Source of the DNA: Janibacter sp. A1S7 | GTDB lineage: Bacteria; Actinomycetota; Actinomycetes; Actinomycetales; Dermatophilaceae | NCBI RefSeq assembly: GCF_037198315.1 | Contig: NZ_CP144913.1 | Coordinates: 496,001-560,000, forward strand | Length of the DNA stretch: 64,000 nt | Reading direction: 5' to 3' | In this document: piece by piece, positions 34,835 to 43,556 of the stretch | How positions within the stretch are numbered: position 1 is the stretch's first letter | Layout of the letters: every line of letters begins with the position of its first letter | Notes under the pieces: model-generated | What the model was told of the DNA's origin: nothing | The model's database searches: none | What the model saw: the letters and a program-made list of their open reading frames with translations, nothing else | Made by a program: the position numbers and the translations under genes

Positions 34835-37800
34835 GTGTCCGTCTACGTCGCCAACCGTGGAGAGATCGCCGTCCGGCTCGTCCGGGCCGCCCTGGAGGCG
34901 GGGCACGAGGCCGTCGTGGCCGTGACCCGCGCGGAGACGGACTCGCTCGCCGCCCGCTTGGCGACGGCGGTGCACGTCCTGCCCGGTGAGGGCGCGGCCG
35001 CGTACCTCGATGCGCAGGCGCTCGTCGCCGGCGCCACCGAGCACGGGTGCACGATGCTGCATCCCGGTTACGGGTTCCTCAGCGAGAGCCCGGTACTGGC
35101 CCGGGCGTGCGCGGAGGCCGGTGTGACCTTCGTCGGGCCCGACGCCGAGTTGCTGGAGCTCTTCGGTGACAAGGGGCGGGCGCGGGCAGCGACGGCTGAA
35201 GCCGGGGTGCCGGTGTTGCCGGCCACCCCGGTCGGGGTCACCGAGGAGGAGGCGGCCGCGTTCGCAGCGAGCCACCATCCGGCGGGCGTGATGATCAAGG
35301 CGGCCGCGGGTGGCGGTGGGCGCGGGATGCGCCCGGTCCCCGCCGGTGAGTCCCTGACGCTGGCCTGGCAGCGCGCCGGCTCGGAGGCCGAGCGCAGCTT
35401 CGGCTCCGCAGACCTCTTCGTCGAGCTCTACGTCGAGCGCGCCCGCCACATCGAGGTCCAGGTCGCGGCCGACGGCGAAGGGGGAGTGGTCCACCTCGGT
35501 GAGCGGGACTGCTCCCTCCAGCGCCGCTTCCAGAAGGTCGTCGAAGTGGCGCCGGCGCCCGGGCTGCCCGGGGCGGTCCGCACTGCTCTGCACGACGCGG
35601 CCGTGCGGCTCATCGCGGGCCGTGGCTACTGCGGGCTGGCGACCGTCGAGTTCCTCGTCGATGCGGACGACCCGAGTCGCTGGTGGTTCATCGAGGTCAA
35701 CCCGCGCCTGCAGGTCGAGCACCCGGTGACCGAGTGCGTCACGGGAGTCGACCTCGTCCTGGCCCAGCTGCGACTCGCCTCGGGCGAGACCCTCGGGGAC
35801 CTCGGTCTCGGTGCACCCCCGTCGATCAACGGGTCGGCGGTCGAGCTGCGGGTGGCCGCTGAGCGGATCGGCACGAGCGGCGAGGCGCTGCCGGCCCACG
35901 GCGTCGTCGGCAGACTCTCCCTGCCCGCCGGTCCGGGCGTGCGCGTCGACACCCACCTCGTCGAGGGGACCCGGGTGGACGGTGCCTTCGACTCCCTGGT
36001 GGCCAAGCTCGTCACGCACGGTCATGGCGGATTCACCGGTGCGCTCCGCAAGGCACGGCAGGCCGTCGTCGAGTGCGAGGTCCGCGGGATCGCGACCAAC
36101 CTGCCCCTGCTGCACGAGGTGCTCGAGCACGACGATGTCGCGACGTGGGCGGTGACGACGCAGTGGCTCGGGCAGGCCGGCCTTGCCCACGCCGCGCCGA
36201 GTGGCGTCGGCGTCGAGGGCGAGGTCCTCGCCGAGATGGCCGGGACGGTCGTCACCGTCCTGGTGGAGGAGGGACAGGCGGTCAACGCCGGGGATCCGCT
36301 CGTCGTCCTCGAGGCGATGAAGATGGAGCACCTCCTGCCCGCACCTGCCTCCGGTGTGGTGACGGCCGTGCGGGCACGTCCCGGTGCGAGCACCGTGCCC
36401 GACGACCTGCTCGTCCGGCTCCGCCCCTCCTCGCGCCAGTCGGGCGCCGCGGAGGCGGAGAGCGGGCCCGACCTCGACGCCGAGCGCGCCGACCTCACCC
36501 GGCTGCGGCAGCGACGCGAACGCCGGTTGGACGAGGCACGCCCGGAGTCGGTCGCCAAGCGCCACGGGCGCGGGCAGCGGACCGCGCGGGAGAACGTCGC
36601 CGATCTCGTCGACGAGGGCAGCTTCGTCGAGTACGGCGGCCTCGCGGTCGCGGCCCAACGGGCGCGACGGAGCGAGGAGGACCTCATCGCGAGCACGCCT
36701 GCGGACGGGATCGTCACCGGGATCGGCCGGGTCACCGCGTCCACGACCGCTCAGGACACCCGCTGTGCGGTGCTGGCCTATGACTACACCGTCCTCGCCG
36801 GCACGCAGGGCTACCTCAACCACAAGAAGACCGACCGTCTCCTCGAGATCGCCGAGCAGCAGCGCCTACCCGTCGTCCTCTTCGCCGAGGGAGGTGGCGG
36901 CCGCCCGGGAGACACCGACACGACCGTGGCCAGTGGGCTGGACGTGCCCACCTTCGCCACGATGGGTCGTCTCAGCGGTCTCGTCCCGACGATCGGCATC
37001 GCCGCAGGACGGTGCTTCGCCGGCAACGCCGCCCTCCTGGGCTGCTGCGACGTCATCATCGCCACCCGTGACTCGACGATCGGCATGGGTGGTCCGGCGA
37101 TGATCGAGGGCGGCGGACTGGGCGACTTCGCCCCCGAGGAGGTCGGGCCGATCGAGGTGCAGGGCAGCAACGGCGTCGTGGACGTGGTGGTGCGTGACGA
37201 GGCCGAGGCGGTCGCCGTGGCCCAGCAGTATCTCGGGTACTTCCAGGGCGGGCGCGAGGAGTGGACCGCGGCCGACCAACGGGCGCTGCGCCACATCGTC
37301 CCGGAGAACCGGGTCCGGGCCTACGACGTGCGAGCGGCGATCACCGCGCTGGCGGACGAGGGCTCGGTCCTCGAGCTGCGCGCCGGCTTCGCCCCGGGGG
37401 TCATCACCGCGCTCGTGCGCATCGAGGGACGGCCGATGGGGCTCGTGGCCAACAACCCGCGCCACCTCGGCGGTGCGATCGACGCCCCGGCCGCGGACAA
37501 GCTCGCCCGCTTCCTCCAGCTGTGCGACGCACACGGCCTGCCGGTTCTCTCCCTGTGTGACACACCGGGCTTCATGGTCGGACCGGACCACGAGCGGACC
37601 GCCACGGTGCGCCACTTCGCGCGGCTCTTCGTCATCGGTGCCCACCTGCGGGTGCCGATCGTCACCGTCGTCCTGCGCAAGGCCTATGGCCTCGGCGCGC
37701 AGGCGATGGCGGCGGGCAGCTTCCGGCGGCCGGCGGCAACCCTCGCCTGGCCCACGGGTGAGGTGGGTGGGATGGGCCTCGAGGGGGCGGTGCGCCTCGG

Positions 37801-38023
37801 CTTCCGACGTGAGCTCGACGCGGTCGCCGACCCGGTCGAGCGCCGCGCCCTGGAGCAACGACTCCTCGCGGACCTGTACGAGCGAGGACGGGCGGTCAAC
37901 GCCGCGGCCGTCGTCGAGCTCGATGACGTGATCGACCCCGTGGACACCCGGCAGTGGGTCCTCACCGCGATGTCGTCATCGGGCCCGCGAGACGTGCCGA
38001 CGCGGTACGTCGACACCTGGTGA
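34835..38023 (+). CDS. Single-chain biotin-dependent acyl-CoA carboxylase (long-chain acyl-CoA carboxylase-like)
   Basis: A 1,062-residue fusion. Residues about 1-440 are biotin carboxylase (VANRGEIAVRLVRAA, AAAGGGGRGM, FIEVNPRLQVEHPVTE). Residues about 455-525 are the biotin carrier domain, with the biotinylated Lys496 in EAMKMEH. From about 560 to the end are the two carboxyltransferase halves (LFAEGGGGRPGD, CDTPGFMVGPDHE, KAYGLGAQAMAAG). Most actinobacterial carboxylases split these over two or more subunits; the single-chain layout matches the long-chain acyl-CoA carboxylase described in mycobacteria, which accepts a wide range of acyl-CoAs. GTG 34835 with a GAGGAG ribosome-binding site is the start. 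It may carboxylate propionyl-CoA or another pathway product. Confidence 0.88.
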   Translation: MSVYVANRGEIAVRLVRAALEAGHEAVVAVTRAETDSLAARLATAVHVLPGEGAAAYLDAQALVAGATEHGCTMLHPGYGFLSESPVLARACAEAGVTFVGPDAELLELFGDKGRARAATAEAGVPVLPATPVGVTEEEAAAFAASHHPAGVMIKAAAGGGGRGMRPVPAGESLTLAWQRAGSEAERSFGSADLFVELYVERARHIEVQVAADGEGGVVHLGERDCSLQRRFQKVVEVAPAPGLPGAVRTALHDAAVRLIAGRGYCGLATVEFLVDADDPSRWWFIEVNPRLQVEHPVTECVTGVDLVLAQLRLASGETLGDLGLGAPPSINGSAVELRVAAERIGTSGEALPAHGVVGRLSLPAGPGVRVDTHLVEGTRVDGAFDSLVAKLVTHGHGGFTGALRKARQAVVECEVRGIATNLPLLHEVLEHDDVATWAVTTQWLGQAGLAHAAPSGVGVEGEVLAEMAGTVVTVLVEEGQAVNAGDPLVVLEAMKMEHLLPAPASGVVTAVRARPGASTVPDDLLVRLRPSSRQSGAAEAESGPDLDAERADLTRLRQRRERRLDEARPESVAKRHGRGQRTARENVADLVDEGSFVEYGGLAVAAQRARRSEEDLIASTPADGIVTGIGRVTASTTAQDTRCAVLAYDYTVLAGTQGYLNHKKTDRLLEIAEQQRLPVVLFAEGGGGRPGDTDTTVASGLDVPTFATMGRLSGLVPTIGIAAGRCFAGNAALLGCCDVIIATRDSTIGMGGPAMIEGGGLGDFAPEEVGPIEVQGSNGVVDVVVRDEAEAVAVAQQYLGYFQGGREEWTAADQRALRHIVPENRVRAYDVRAAITALADEGSVLELRAGFAPGVITALVRIEGRPMGLVANNPRHLGGAIDAPAADKLARFLQLCDAHGLPVLSLCDTPGFMVGPDHERTATVRHFARLFVIGAHLRVPIVTVVLRKAYGLGAQAMAAGSFRRPAATLAWPTGEVGGMGLEGAVRLGFRRELDAVADPVERRALEQRLLADLYERGRAVNAAAVVELDDVIDPVDTRQWVLTAMSSSGPRDVPTRYVDTW

Positions 38024-38037
38024 CCAAGGAGCGAGCA

Positions 38038-39711
38038 GTGAACCACACCCAGCACCTCGAGGACATCCGTCGTCGGCAGGATCGGGTCCGCCCCGCGGGC
38101 ACGCCCCGCGATGTCGTCCACCCTCTGGGAGACCTCACCGTCCCGGAGTACGTCGACGCCTGGGCGCAGCGGCGGCCGGAGCGCGCGGCCGTGGTCCATG
38201 ACGACCTCGTCATCGACTACCGGGACCTCGCCGACCGGCACGCCCGGTGGGCCGGCTGGCTGCGGGCGAAGGGGGTGGCGCCCGGCGAGCGCGTCGGCGT
38301 GCACCTGGGCAACGTCCCCGAGTTCGTCGTCGCCTTCCTCGGCACGCTACGGGCCGGTTGCGTCCACGTGCCGGTGAACCCGATGTTCCGGCACACGGAG
38401 CTCGTCCACGAGCTCGACGACTCCGGGGCGAGCGTCGTCCTGACGAGCGCCGCCCTTGCGCAACGGCTCTGCGACGCCGCGGCTGAGGCGCAGGTGCGCA
38501 CGGTCGTGGTCCTCGCCGGGGAGGGAGACCCCCTTCCCTGCGTCGACGGTGTCGAGGTGGTGCGCTGGGCCGACACCGCGGCCGCGCAACCGCTGCGCGA
38601 ACCGGCGCGCGACCTCGACGCGCTCGCCGCCCTCAACTACACGGGCGGGACGACGGGCCTGCCCAAGGGGTGCGAACACACCCAGCGGCACATGGTCTAC
38701 ACGGCGGTGAGTGCCTCGGGAGCCAACGGTCTGGACGGCGCCGACGTCGTCTCGCTGTGCTTCATCCCCGTCTTCTGGATCGCGGGGGAGGACCTGGGCG
38801 TCCTCATCCCGCTCGTCATGGGTGGGACGACGGTACTGCTCGAGCGGTGGGACGCGGCCACGGTCGTCGACCTCGTCGAGCGCCATCGGGTGACGACGAC
38901 CGCCGCCACCGTGGAGAGCTATCTCGACATCCTCGAGGTGCCGGGGGTCGGCGAGCGTGACCTCGACTCCTTCACCGCGCCCATGGCGATGTCCTTCATC
39001 CGCAAGCTCACCCCCGAGATCCGTCGACGGTGGTCGCAGGTGGTCGGCCCGGGCTCGGTGCTGCGGGAGGGGTCCTACGGCATGACCGAGAGCCACACCG
39101 TGGACGTCGTCCCGTACGGCTTGCACGAGGGAGACCACGACCTGCTCAGCGAACCGGTCTTCTGCGGGTTGCCCGTGCCCGGCACGGACGTGGTCGTCGT
39201 CGACCCGGTGACCGCGGAGCCGATGGCCTTCGGCGAGTCAGGGGAGATCCTCCTGCGCAGTCCCTCGGTGATGACCGGCTACTGGCGCAATCCCGCAGCG
39301 ACCGCAGAGCAGCTGCGTGACGGATGGCTGCACACGGGTGACACCGGTTACCTCGACGAGGACGGCTGCCTGCACTACCTCGCCCGGACCAAGGACATGA
39401 TCAAGGTGAACGGCATGAGCGTCTTCCCCGCCGAGGTGGAGATGATGCTCGCCAGCCACCCGGAAGTCGCCTCGGTGGCCGTGGTGCCCGCCGACGACGC
39501 GGTCACCGGGCAGCGGCCGGTCGCCTTCGTCAGTCTGCGTGACGGCTCGTCGGCCACCGCGGACGTGCTCCAGGAGTGGGCGGGCGGGGAGATGGCCGGC
39601 TACAAGGTCCCGCTCGTCGAGGTGCTCGCGCACTTCCCGCTCACCGACACCGGGAAGATCCGCAAGCCGGAGCTCCTCGGACGCGCGGAGGAACTCGCCG
39701 CCCGCTCCTGA
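38038..39711 (+). CDS. AMP-dependent synthetase / acyl-CoA ligase
   Basis: A 557-residue ANL-superfamily ligase. Motifs are LNYTGGTTGLPKG, REGSYGMTESH, the hinge ARTKDMIKVNGMSVFP, and the catalytic lysine region TDTGKIRKPEL. It differs clearly from the synthetase at 28566 and may activate a different acid. The start is GTG 38038, preceded by AAGGAGCG; the longer upstream frame lies in the carboxylase gene. It is 14 bases after the carboxylase, in the same operon. Confidence 0.86.
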   Translation: MNHTQHLEDIRRRQDRVRPAGTPRDVVHPLGDLTVPEYVDAWAQRRPERAAVVHDDLVIDYRDLADRHARWAGWLRAKGVAPGERVGVHLGNVPEFVVAFLGTLRAGCVHVPVNPMFRHTELVHELDDSGASVVLTSAALAQRLCDAAAEAQVRTVVVLAGEGDPLPCVDGVEVVRWADTAAAQPLREPARDLDALAALNYTGGTTGLPKGCEHTQRHMVYTAVSASGANGLDGADVVSLCFIPVFWIAGEDLGVLIPLVMGGTTVLLERWDAATVVDLVERHRVTTTAATVESYLDILEVPGVGERDLDSFTAPMAMSFIRKLTPEIRRRWSQVVGPGSVLREGSYGMTESHTVDVVPYGLHEGDHDLLSEPVFCGLPVPGTDVVVVDPVTAEPMAFGESGEILLRSPSVMTGYWRNPAATAEQLRDGWLHTGDTGYLDEDGCLHYLARTKDMIKVNGMSVFPAEVEMMLASHPEVASVAVVPADDAVTGQRPVAFVSLRDGSSATADVLQEWAGGEMAGYKVPLVEVLAHFPLTDTGKIRKPELLGRAEELAARS

Positions 39712-39750
39712 GGGCCCGACTCCCGTCGTCCCACCGGCGTCTGATGACGC

Positions 39751-39798
39751 TTGACACGGGAGTTGACTCATCTCAATATGAACTCGAATTACCATTCA
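39751..39798 (+). promoter_or_regulatory. Promoter of the ACS-family MFS gene with operator site 6
   Basis: TTGACA (39751-39756) and CAATAT (39774-39779) are 17 bases apart. The operator copy CGAATTACCATTCA at 39785-39798 begins near +1; its first base departs from the TGAA consensus. A TAGGAGA ribosome-binding site and the ATG at 39813 follow. Confidence 0.62.
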
Positions 39799-39812
39799 AC
39801 TTAGGAGACTCC

Positions 39813-41165
39813 ATGACTTCACCGACAACGACGTCGGACATGGTGCACGCGCGGGCGACGAAGAAGGCCTTCCTGCGCCTGGTGCCACTGCTGATGGCTG
39901 CCTACTTCATGGCCTTCGTCGACCGCACCAACGTCGGGCTGGCGAAGACCTCCCTGGAGCTCGACGCCGGGATCGATGCCGCGGCGTACGGCCTCGGGGC
40001 CGGGCTGTTCTTCATCACCTACGCGGCGCTCGAGGTGCCGAGCAACCTGCTCCTGCACAAGATCGGGGCGAAGGTCTGGATCAGCCGGATCGCGGTGACC
40101 TGGGGTCTGATCACCATGACGATGATGTTCATCTCCAGCCCGACGGTCTTCTACGTGCTGCGGCTGCTGCTCGGTGCCGCCGAGGCGGGCCTCTACCCGG
40201 GGATCCTGTACCTCATCACCACGTGGTTCGCGCAGAAGGACCGGGCCACTGCCGTCGGTCTGATCCTCACCGCGTCGTCCGTGGCCTTCATCGTGGCCAA
40301 CCCCATCGGTGGCGCGCTGATGAAGATGGACGGTCTCGGCGGTCTGCACGGCTGGCAGTGGCTCTTCGTCCTCGAGGGCATCCCGACGGTCCTGCTGGGT
40401 GTGCTGATCTTCTTCCTGCTGCCGGACTCGCCGCAGAAGGCACCGTGGCTCGACGCCGAGGAGGCGGACGAGCTGACACGACGAGCCGTCGGTGAGCAGG
40501 GGGTCCACGTCGAGGCCCGACCCGGCGCGATCGTGCGCAATGCCATGGCCAAGCCCTTCCTGCTGACCATCGCCGCGATCTACTTCATGAACCAGATCGC
40601 GACGTACGGCGTGATCTTCTTCGTGCCCTCGATCGTCGAGGCGATGGACGTGACCGACAGCTTCATGATCGGGTTGATCTCCGGCGTGGTCGGGATCGGA
40701 GCCGTCATCGGTGTCGTCGTCGTCCCGCGCGTGCTCGCGAGGGGCCCCGGCACCGAGGTGCGGCTCATCGGCGTCACGACGGCCGCGGCCATTGCCAGCG
40801 CCCTGGCCTTCATCGTCGTGGCCAACCCCGTGGCGCAGATGATCATCCTCAGCCTGACGATGCTCTTCATCGTCGGTGTCCAACCGCTGTACTGGTCGGT
40901 CCTCATGGCTCGGCTCGGCGGGGTGGCCGCCGCCGCAGGCCTGGCCTTCGTCAACACCATCGGCCTGACGGGTGCGTTCGTCGGGCCCTACGCCTTCGGC
41001 CTGTCGGAGCAGGCGACCGGGTCACCCTCCTCGGGGTTGTGGGTGCTCGTCGGGGCGACAGCGATCGGCCTGCTGCTCGTACCGTTGCTGCGCCGGCGGC
41101 TGGCGACCCACGACCGCGCTCACCCCGTGCTCCGGGTCGAGGAGAGCGTGCCCAGCCCCACCTGA
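39813..41165 (+). CDS. MFS transporter, anion:cation symporter (phthalate permease) family
   Basis: A 450-residue, twelve-helix major facilitator. Helix 1 carries YFMAFVDRTNVGLAK, with the family's D-R-N pattern, and helix 5 GAAEAGLYPGILYLITTWF, both typical of the ACS family that imports organic anions such as tartrate, phthalate and hydroxyphenylacetate. It is likely the uptake system for the acid substrate of the island, since it has its own promoter with the shared operator. ATG 39813 has a GGAG ribosome-binding site. A bidirectional terminator follows. Confidence 0.87.
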   Translation: MTSPTTTSDMVHARATKKAFLRLVPLLMAAYFMAFVDRTNVGLAKTSLELDAGIDAAAYGLGAGLFFITYAALEVPSNLLLHKIGAKVWISRIAVTWGLITMTMMFISSPTVFYVLRLLLGAAEAGLYPGILYLITTWFAQKDRATAVGLILTASSVAFIVANPIGGALMKMDGLGGLHGWQWLFVLEGIPTVLLGVLIFFLLPDSPQKAPWLDAEEADELTRRAVGEQGVHVEARPGAIVRNAMAKPFLLTIAAIYFMNQIATYGVIFFVPSIVEAMDVTDSFMIGLISGVVGIGAVIGVVVVPRVLARGPGTEVRLIGVTTAAAIASALAFIVVANPVAQMIILSLTMLFIVGVQPLYWSVLMARLGGVAAAAGLAFVNTIGLTGAFVGPYAFGLSEQATGSPSSGLWVLVGATAIGLLLVPLLRRRLATHDRAHPVLRVEESVPSPT

Positions 41166-41176
41166 GCCACCCATGA

Positions 41177-41216
41177 CGAAGGGAGGTTCCCACCCGCGGG
41201 TGGGAGCCTCCCTTCG
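41177..41216. terminator. Bidirectional terminator with CGAAGGG arms
   Basis: A 19-bp stem, CGAAGGGAGG...CCTCCCTTCG with one mismatch, folds at GC between the MFS gene and the convergent yajQ-like gene. The arms end in an inverted pair of the CGAAGGG motif that is frequent across the window. Confidence 0.82.
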
Positions 41217-41224
41217 CCCCGTCA

Positions 41225-41719
41225 TCAGCGGTAGTTGGTGAACTGCAGGGCGACGTCGAGGTCCTTGCCCTTGAGCAGGGAGATGATCTCCTGCAGGTCG
41301 TCGCGGGACTTGCCGGTCACGCGCAGCTCGTCGCCCTGGATCTGCGGCTTGATGCCCTTGGGACCCTCGTCGCGGATGATCTTGGAGATCTTCTTCGCGT
41401 TGTCCTGGTCGATGCCCTCCTTCGTCGGGCCGGCCAGGACGTACTCCTTGCCCGAGGCCTGCGGCTCCTTGTCGCCGAAGTCGATGTTCTTCAGCGAGAC
41501 GCCGCGCCGGACCAGCTTGGACTCGAAGACGTCGAGCACGGCCAGGACGCGGTCCGCGCTGCTGGCCTTGATCACGACATTGTCCCCACTCCACTCGATC
41601 GAGGCACCGACACCCTTGAAGTCGTACCGCTGGGAGACCTCCTTGGCGGTCTGGTTGAGTGCGTTGTCGACCTCCTGTCGGTCGACCTTGCTGACGATGT
41701 CGAAGCTGCTGCTGGCCAT
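41225..41719 (-). CDS. YajQ-family nucleotide-binding protein
   Basis: A 164-residue protein of the YajQ/DUF520 family, recognisable from [33 protein letters not shown] and the C-terminal [17 protein letters not shown]. Members bind cyclic di-GMP or RNA and affect gene expression in some bacteria; the role in actinobacteria is unclear. It is transcribed leftward, away from the tRNA-Tyr gene, and ends at the shared terminator. Confidence 0.9.
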   Translation of the reverse strand: MASSSFDIVSKVDRQEVDNALNQTAKEVSQRYDFKGVGASIEWSGDNVVIKASSADRVLAVLDVFESKLVRRGVSLKNIDFGDKEPQASGKEYVLAGPTKEGIDQDNAKKISKIIRDEGPKGIKPQIQGDELRVTGKSRDDLQEIISLLKGKDLDVALQFTNYR

Positions 41720-41788
41720 GGTGCTCGGGCTCCTCGGGACTCGATTGCGTAGATGCCGGATCTCCTTGCTACCCTTTCATGCGCACAC

Positions 41789-41871
41789 GGCAGGTTGTCC
41801 GAGCGGCCAATGGAAACGGACTGTAAATCCGTCGGGTTATCCCTACGAAGGTTCGAATCCTTCACCTGCCA
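41789..41871 (+). tRNA. tRNA-Tyr (GTA)
   Basis: The acceptor stem GGCAGGT pairs with ACCTGCC. The anticodon arm ACGGA-CTGTAAA-TCCGT presents GTA at 41823-41825. A long variable arm follows, as expected for a class II tRNA-Tyr, and the T-loop is GTTCGAATC. CCA is not encoded. A hairpin terminator follows. Confidence 0.95.
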
Positions 41872-41880
41872 CCCACGTGC

Positions 41881-41914
41881 ACGAAGGCCCCCGGGAGCAT
41901 CCGGGGGCCTTCGT
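41881..41914 (+). terminator. Terminator of tRNA-Tyr
   Basis: A perfect 14-bp stem ACGAAGGCCCCCGG / CCGGGGGCCTTCGT with a GAGCAT loop lies ten bases after the tRNA. Confidence 0.85.
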
Positions 41915-42022
41915 CGTGCTCGTCACCACGCGAGGCCGTCGGTCTCGTCGGCACCGGTGTCCCGAAGCCCCGGGACACGGGTGCGCGTTCGGACGACGTG
42001 CGGTCGGTGGCACCATGCGGGC

Positions 42023-42637
42023 ATGGACGTGATCGTGGGCGAGGACGGGCTGGCCCGACCCCCGTGGGCCGGCAGCGACCCCCTGCTGCAGGAGTACTAC
42101 GACACCGAGTGGGGCATGCCCGTGCACGACGAGCGCGGGCTCTTCGAGAGGCTCAGCCTCGAGGCATTCCAGTCCGGGCTGTCGTGGGCGACGATCCTGC
42201 GCAAGCGGGAGAACTTCCGCGCGGCCTTCGCCGACTTCGACCCCGACACCGTGGCGCTCTTCGACGAGGAGGACCGCGCGCGGCTCCTGCAGGACGCGGG
42301 CATCATCCGCAATCGGGCCAAGATCGAGGCGACGATCCGCAATGCCGCGGCGACCATCTCCCTTCGTGGCGAAGGGGGTCTGCCTCGCCTGGTCTGGTCC
42401 TTCCGTCCGCGGCGCAGCCCGGCGCCACGCACGATGGCGCAGGTCCCCACCACCTCCGACGAGTCGCGGGCGATGGCCACGGAGCTCAAGCGCCGCGGAT
42501 TCTCCTTCGTCGGACCGACGACGGCCTTCGCGCTCATGGAGGCGGTCGGCATCGTCGACACCCACCTCGTCGACAGCCATCGACGGGGGGCCTCGGGCCT
42601 GTGGCGCCCCGACGGGACACCGGTGCAGGATGGCTGA
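42023..42637 (+). CDS. tag: DNA-3-methyladenine glycosylase I
   Basis: A 204-residue Tag-family glycosylase that removes 3-methyladenine from DNA. Family marks are the N-terminal PWAGSDPLLQEYYDTEWGMPVHDER, SLEAFQSGLSWATILRKR, and the C-terminal RGFSFVGPTTAFALMEAVGIVDTH with zinc-binding histidines. The N-terminal RCxW segment of E. coli Tag is not conserved here, so zinc ligation may differ. I chose ATG 42023; the upstream frame overlaps tRNA-Tyr. It adds to the alkylation-repair set together with the two ogt genes, though it is far from them. Confidence 0.88.
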   Translation: MDVIVGEDGLARPPWAGSDPLLQEYYDTEWGMPVHDERGLFERLSLEAFQSGLSWATILRKRENFRAAFADFDPDTVALFDEEDRARLLQDAGIIRNRAKIEATIRNAAATISLRGEGGLPRLVWSFRPRRSPAPRTMAQVPTTSDESRAMATELKRRGFSFVGPTTAFALMEAVGIVDTHLVDSHRRGASGLWRPDGTPVQDG

Positions 42638-42638
42638 C

Positions 42639-43082
42639 ATGAGCCAGACCTTCCGACGCGAGTCGTACCGGCACTGGGTCTGCGTGCCCACGAGATGGAA
42701 CGACAACGACCAGTTCGGCCACGTCAACAACGCCGTCCACTACTCGGTGATGGACACGACGATCAACAACTGGCTCAAGGCGCACGACTTCGACGTCGCG
42801 CAGGGTGGCGGCACGATCAACCTCATCCCCGAGACCGGGTGCCGCTACCTTGCCGAGATGTCCTACCCGGACGTCTTCGAGGTCGGTCTGCGCGCCCTGT
42901 CGGTGGGGCGCACCAGCGTGCGCTGGGAGTGCGCACTCGTGCGGCAGAGTGACGGCGTCCTGGTCGCACTGGCCACCTCGGCCCATGTCTTCGTCGACGC
43001 GACGACCCGGCGGCCGACGTCCATCCCGGCCCACCTGCGACGGCACGCGGAGAAGCTCGTCACGGACGTCCCGGCGCCGTGA
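42639..43082 (+). CDS. 4HBT-family acyl-CoA thioesterase
   Basis: A 147-residue hotdog thioesterase with the active-site segment RWNDNDQFGHVNNAVHYSVMD and the second motif VFEVGLRALSVGRTSVRWEC. It would hydrolyse short or medium acyl-CoA in the cytoplasm. ATG 42639 has an AGGA ribosome-binding site at good distance; ATG 42630 overlaps the tag gene and would add three residues. It probably forms an operon with tag. The link between repair and thioesterase is likely only positional. Confidence 0.85.
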   Translation: MSQTFRRESYRHWVCVPTRWNDNDQFGHVNNAVHYSVMDTTINNWLKAHDFDVAQGGGTINLIPETGCRYLAEMSYPDVFEVGLRALSVGRTSVRWECALVRQSDGVLVALATSAHVFVDATTRRPTSIPAHLRRHAEKLVTDVPAP

Positions 43083-43197
43083 GTTGACGGCCCGACCCGA
43101 CGGAGCGCGACGGCAGGCCACCGATTTCATGAGTTGAGGGTGGGCCGTGTAATCTCTCCCGAGGTTGTCACCGTGGCGCAGGCGCCGCGGAGGGCAT

Positions 43198-43270
43198 GCC
43201 CCCTTAGCTCAGTCGGCAGAGCGTTTCCATGGTAAGGAAAAGGTCGTCGGTTCGATTCCGACAGGGGGCT
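43198..43270 (+). tRNA. tRNA-Thr (GGT)
   Basis: Acceptor stem GCCCCCT / AGGGGGC, D-arm TAGCTCAGTCGGCAGAGC, anticodon arm TTTCC-ATGGTAA-GGAAA with anticodon GGT, and T-arm GTCGG-TTCGATT-CCGAC are all well formed. Its position before tRNA-Met and rpmG is the standard actinobacterial order. A TAATCT -10-like box lies upstream at 43150. Confidence 0.95.
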
Positions 43271-43307
43271 CGGGTCCGGCCCGTGCCGTGCACAGGTCGA
43301 CCGCCAA

Positions 43308-43381
43308 GGCGGGGTAGCTCAGCTGGTTAGAGCGCACGACTCATAATCGTGAGGTCGGGGGATCGAGCCCCCCTCCCGCTA
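43308..43381 (+). tRNA. tRNA-Met (CAT), elongator
   Basis: The acceptor stem GGCGGGG pairs with TCCCGCT using terminal G-U pairs, as in other actinobacterial elongator tRNA-Met. The anticodon arm CACGA-CTCATAA-TCGTG presents CAT at 43342-43344. The T-stem GGGGG/CCCCC encloses the loop ATCGAGC, where the nearly universal first T (position 54) is replaced by A. CCA is not encoded. Confidence 0.92.
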
Positions 43382-43556
43382 CGCAAACCCCACGGTGCGC
43401 CTCGACCGCTCGATTTCCGGTCCGGGCGCATCGTGGATTAATCTTGTGCGTCGATGTGTTGTGTCCGCTGACGTGGGCATGCACCGCGTACCTCCCGCCA
43501 GCGCAGACCGGCGCGGGCGAGTACCACCGATGAAGTGTTGAGAGCAGGTTCCTACC

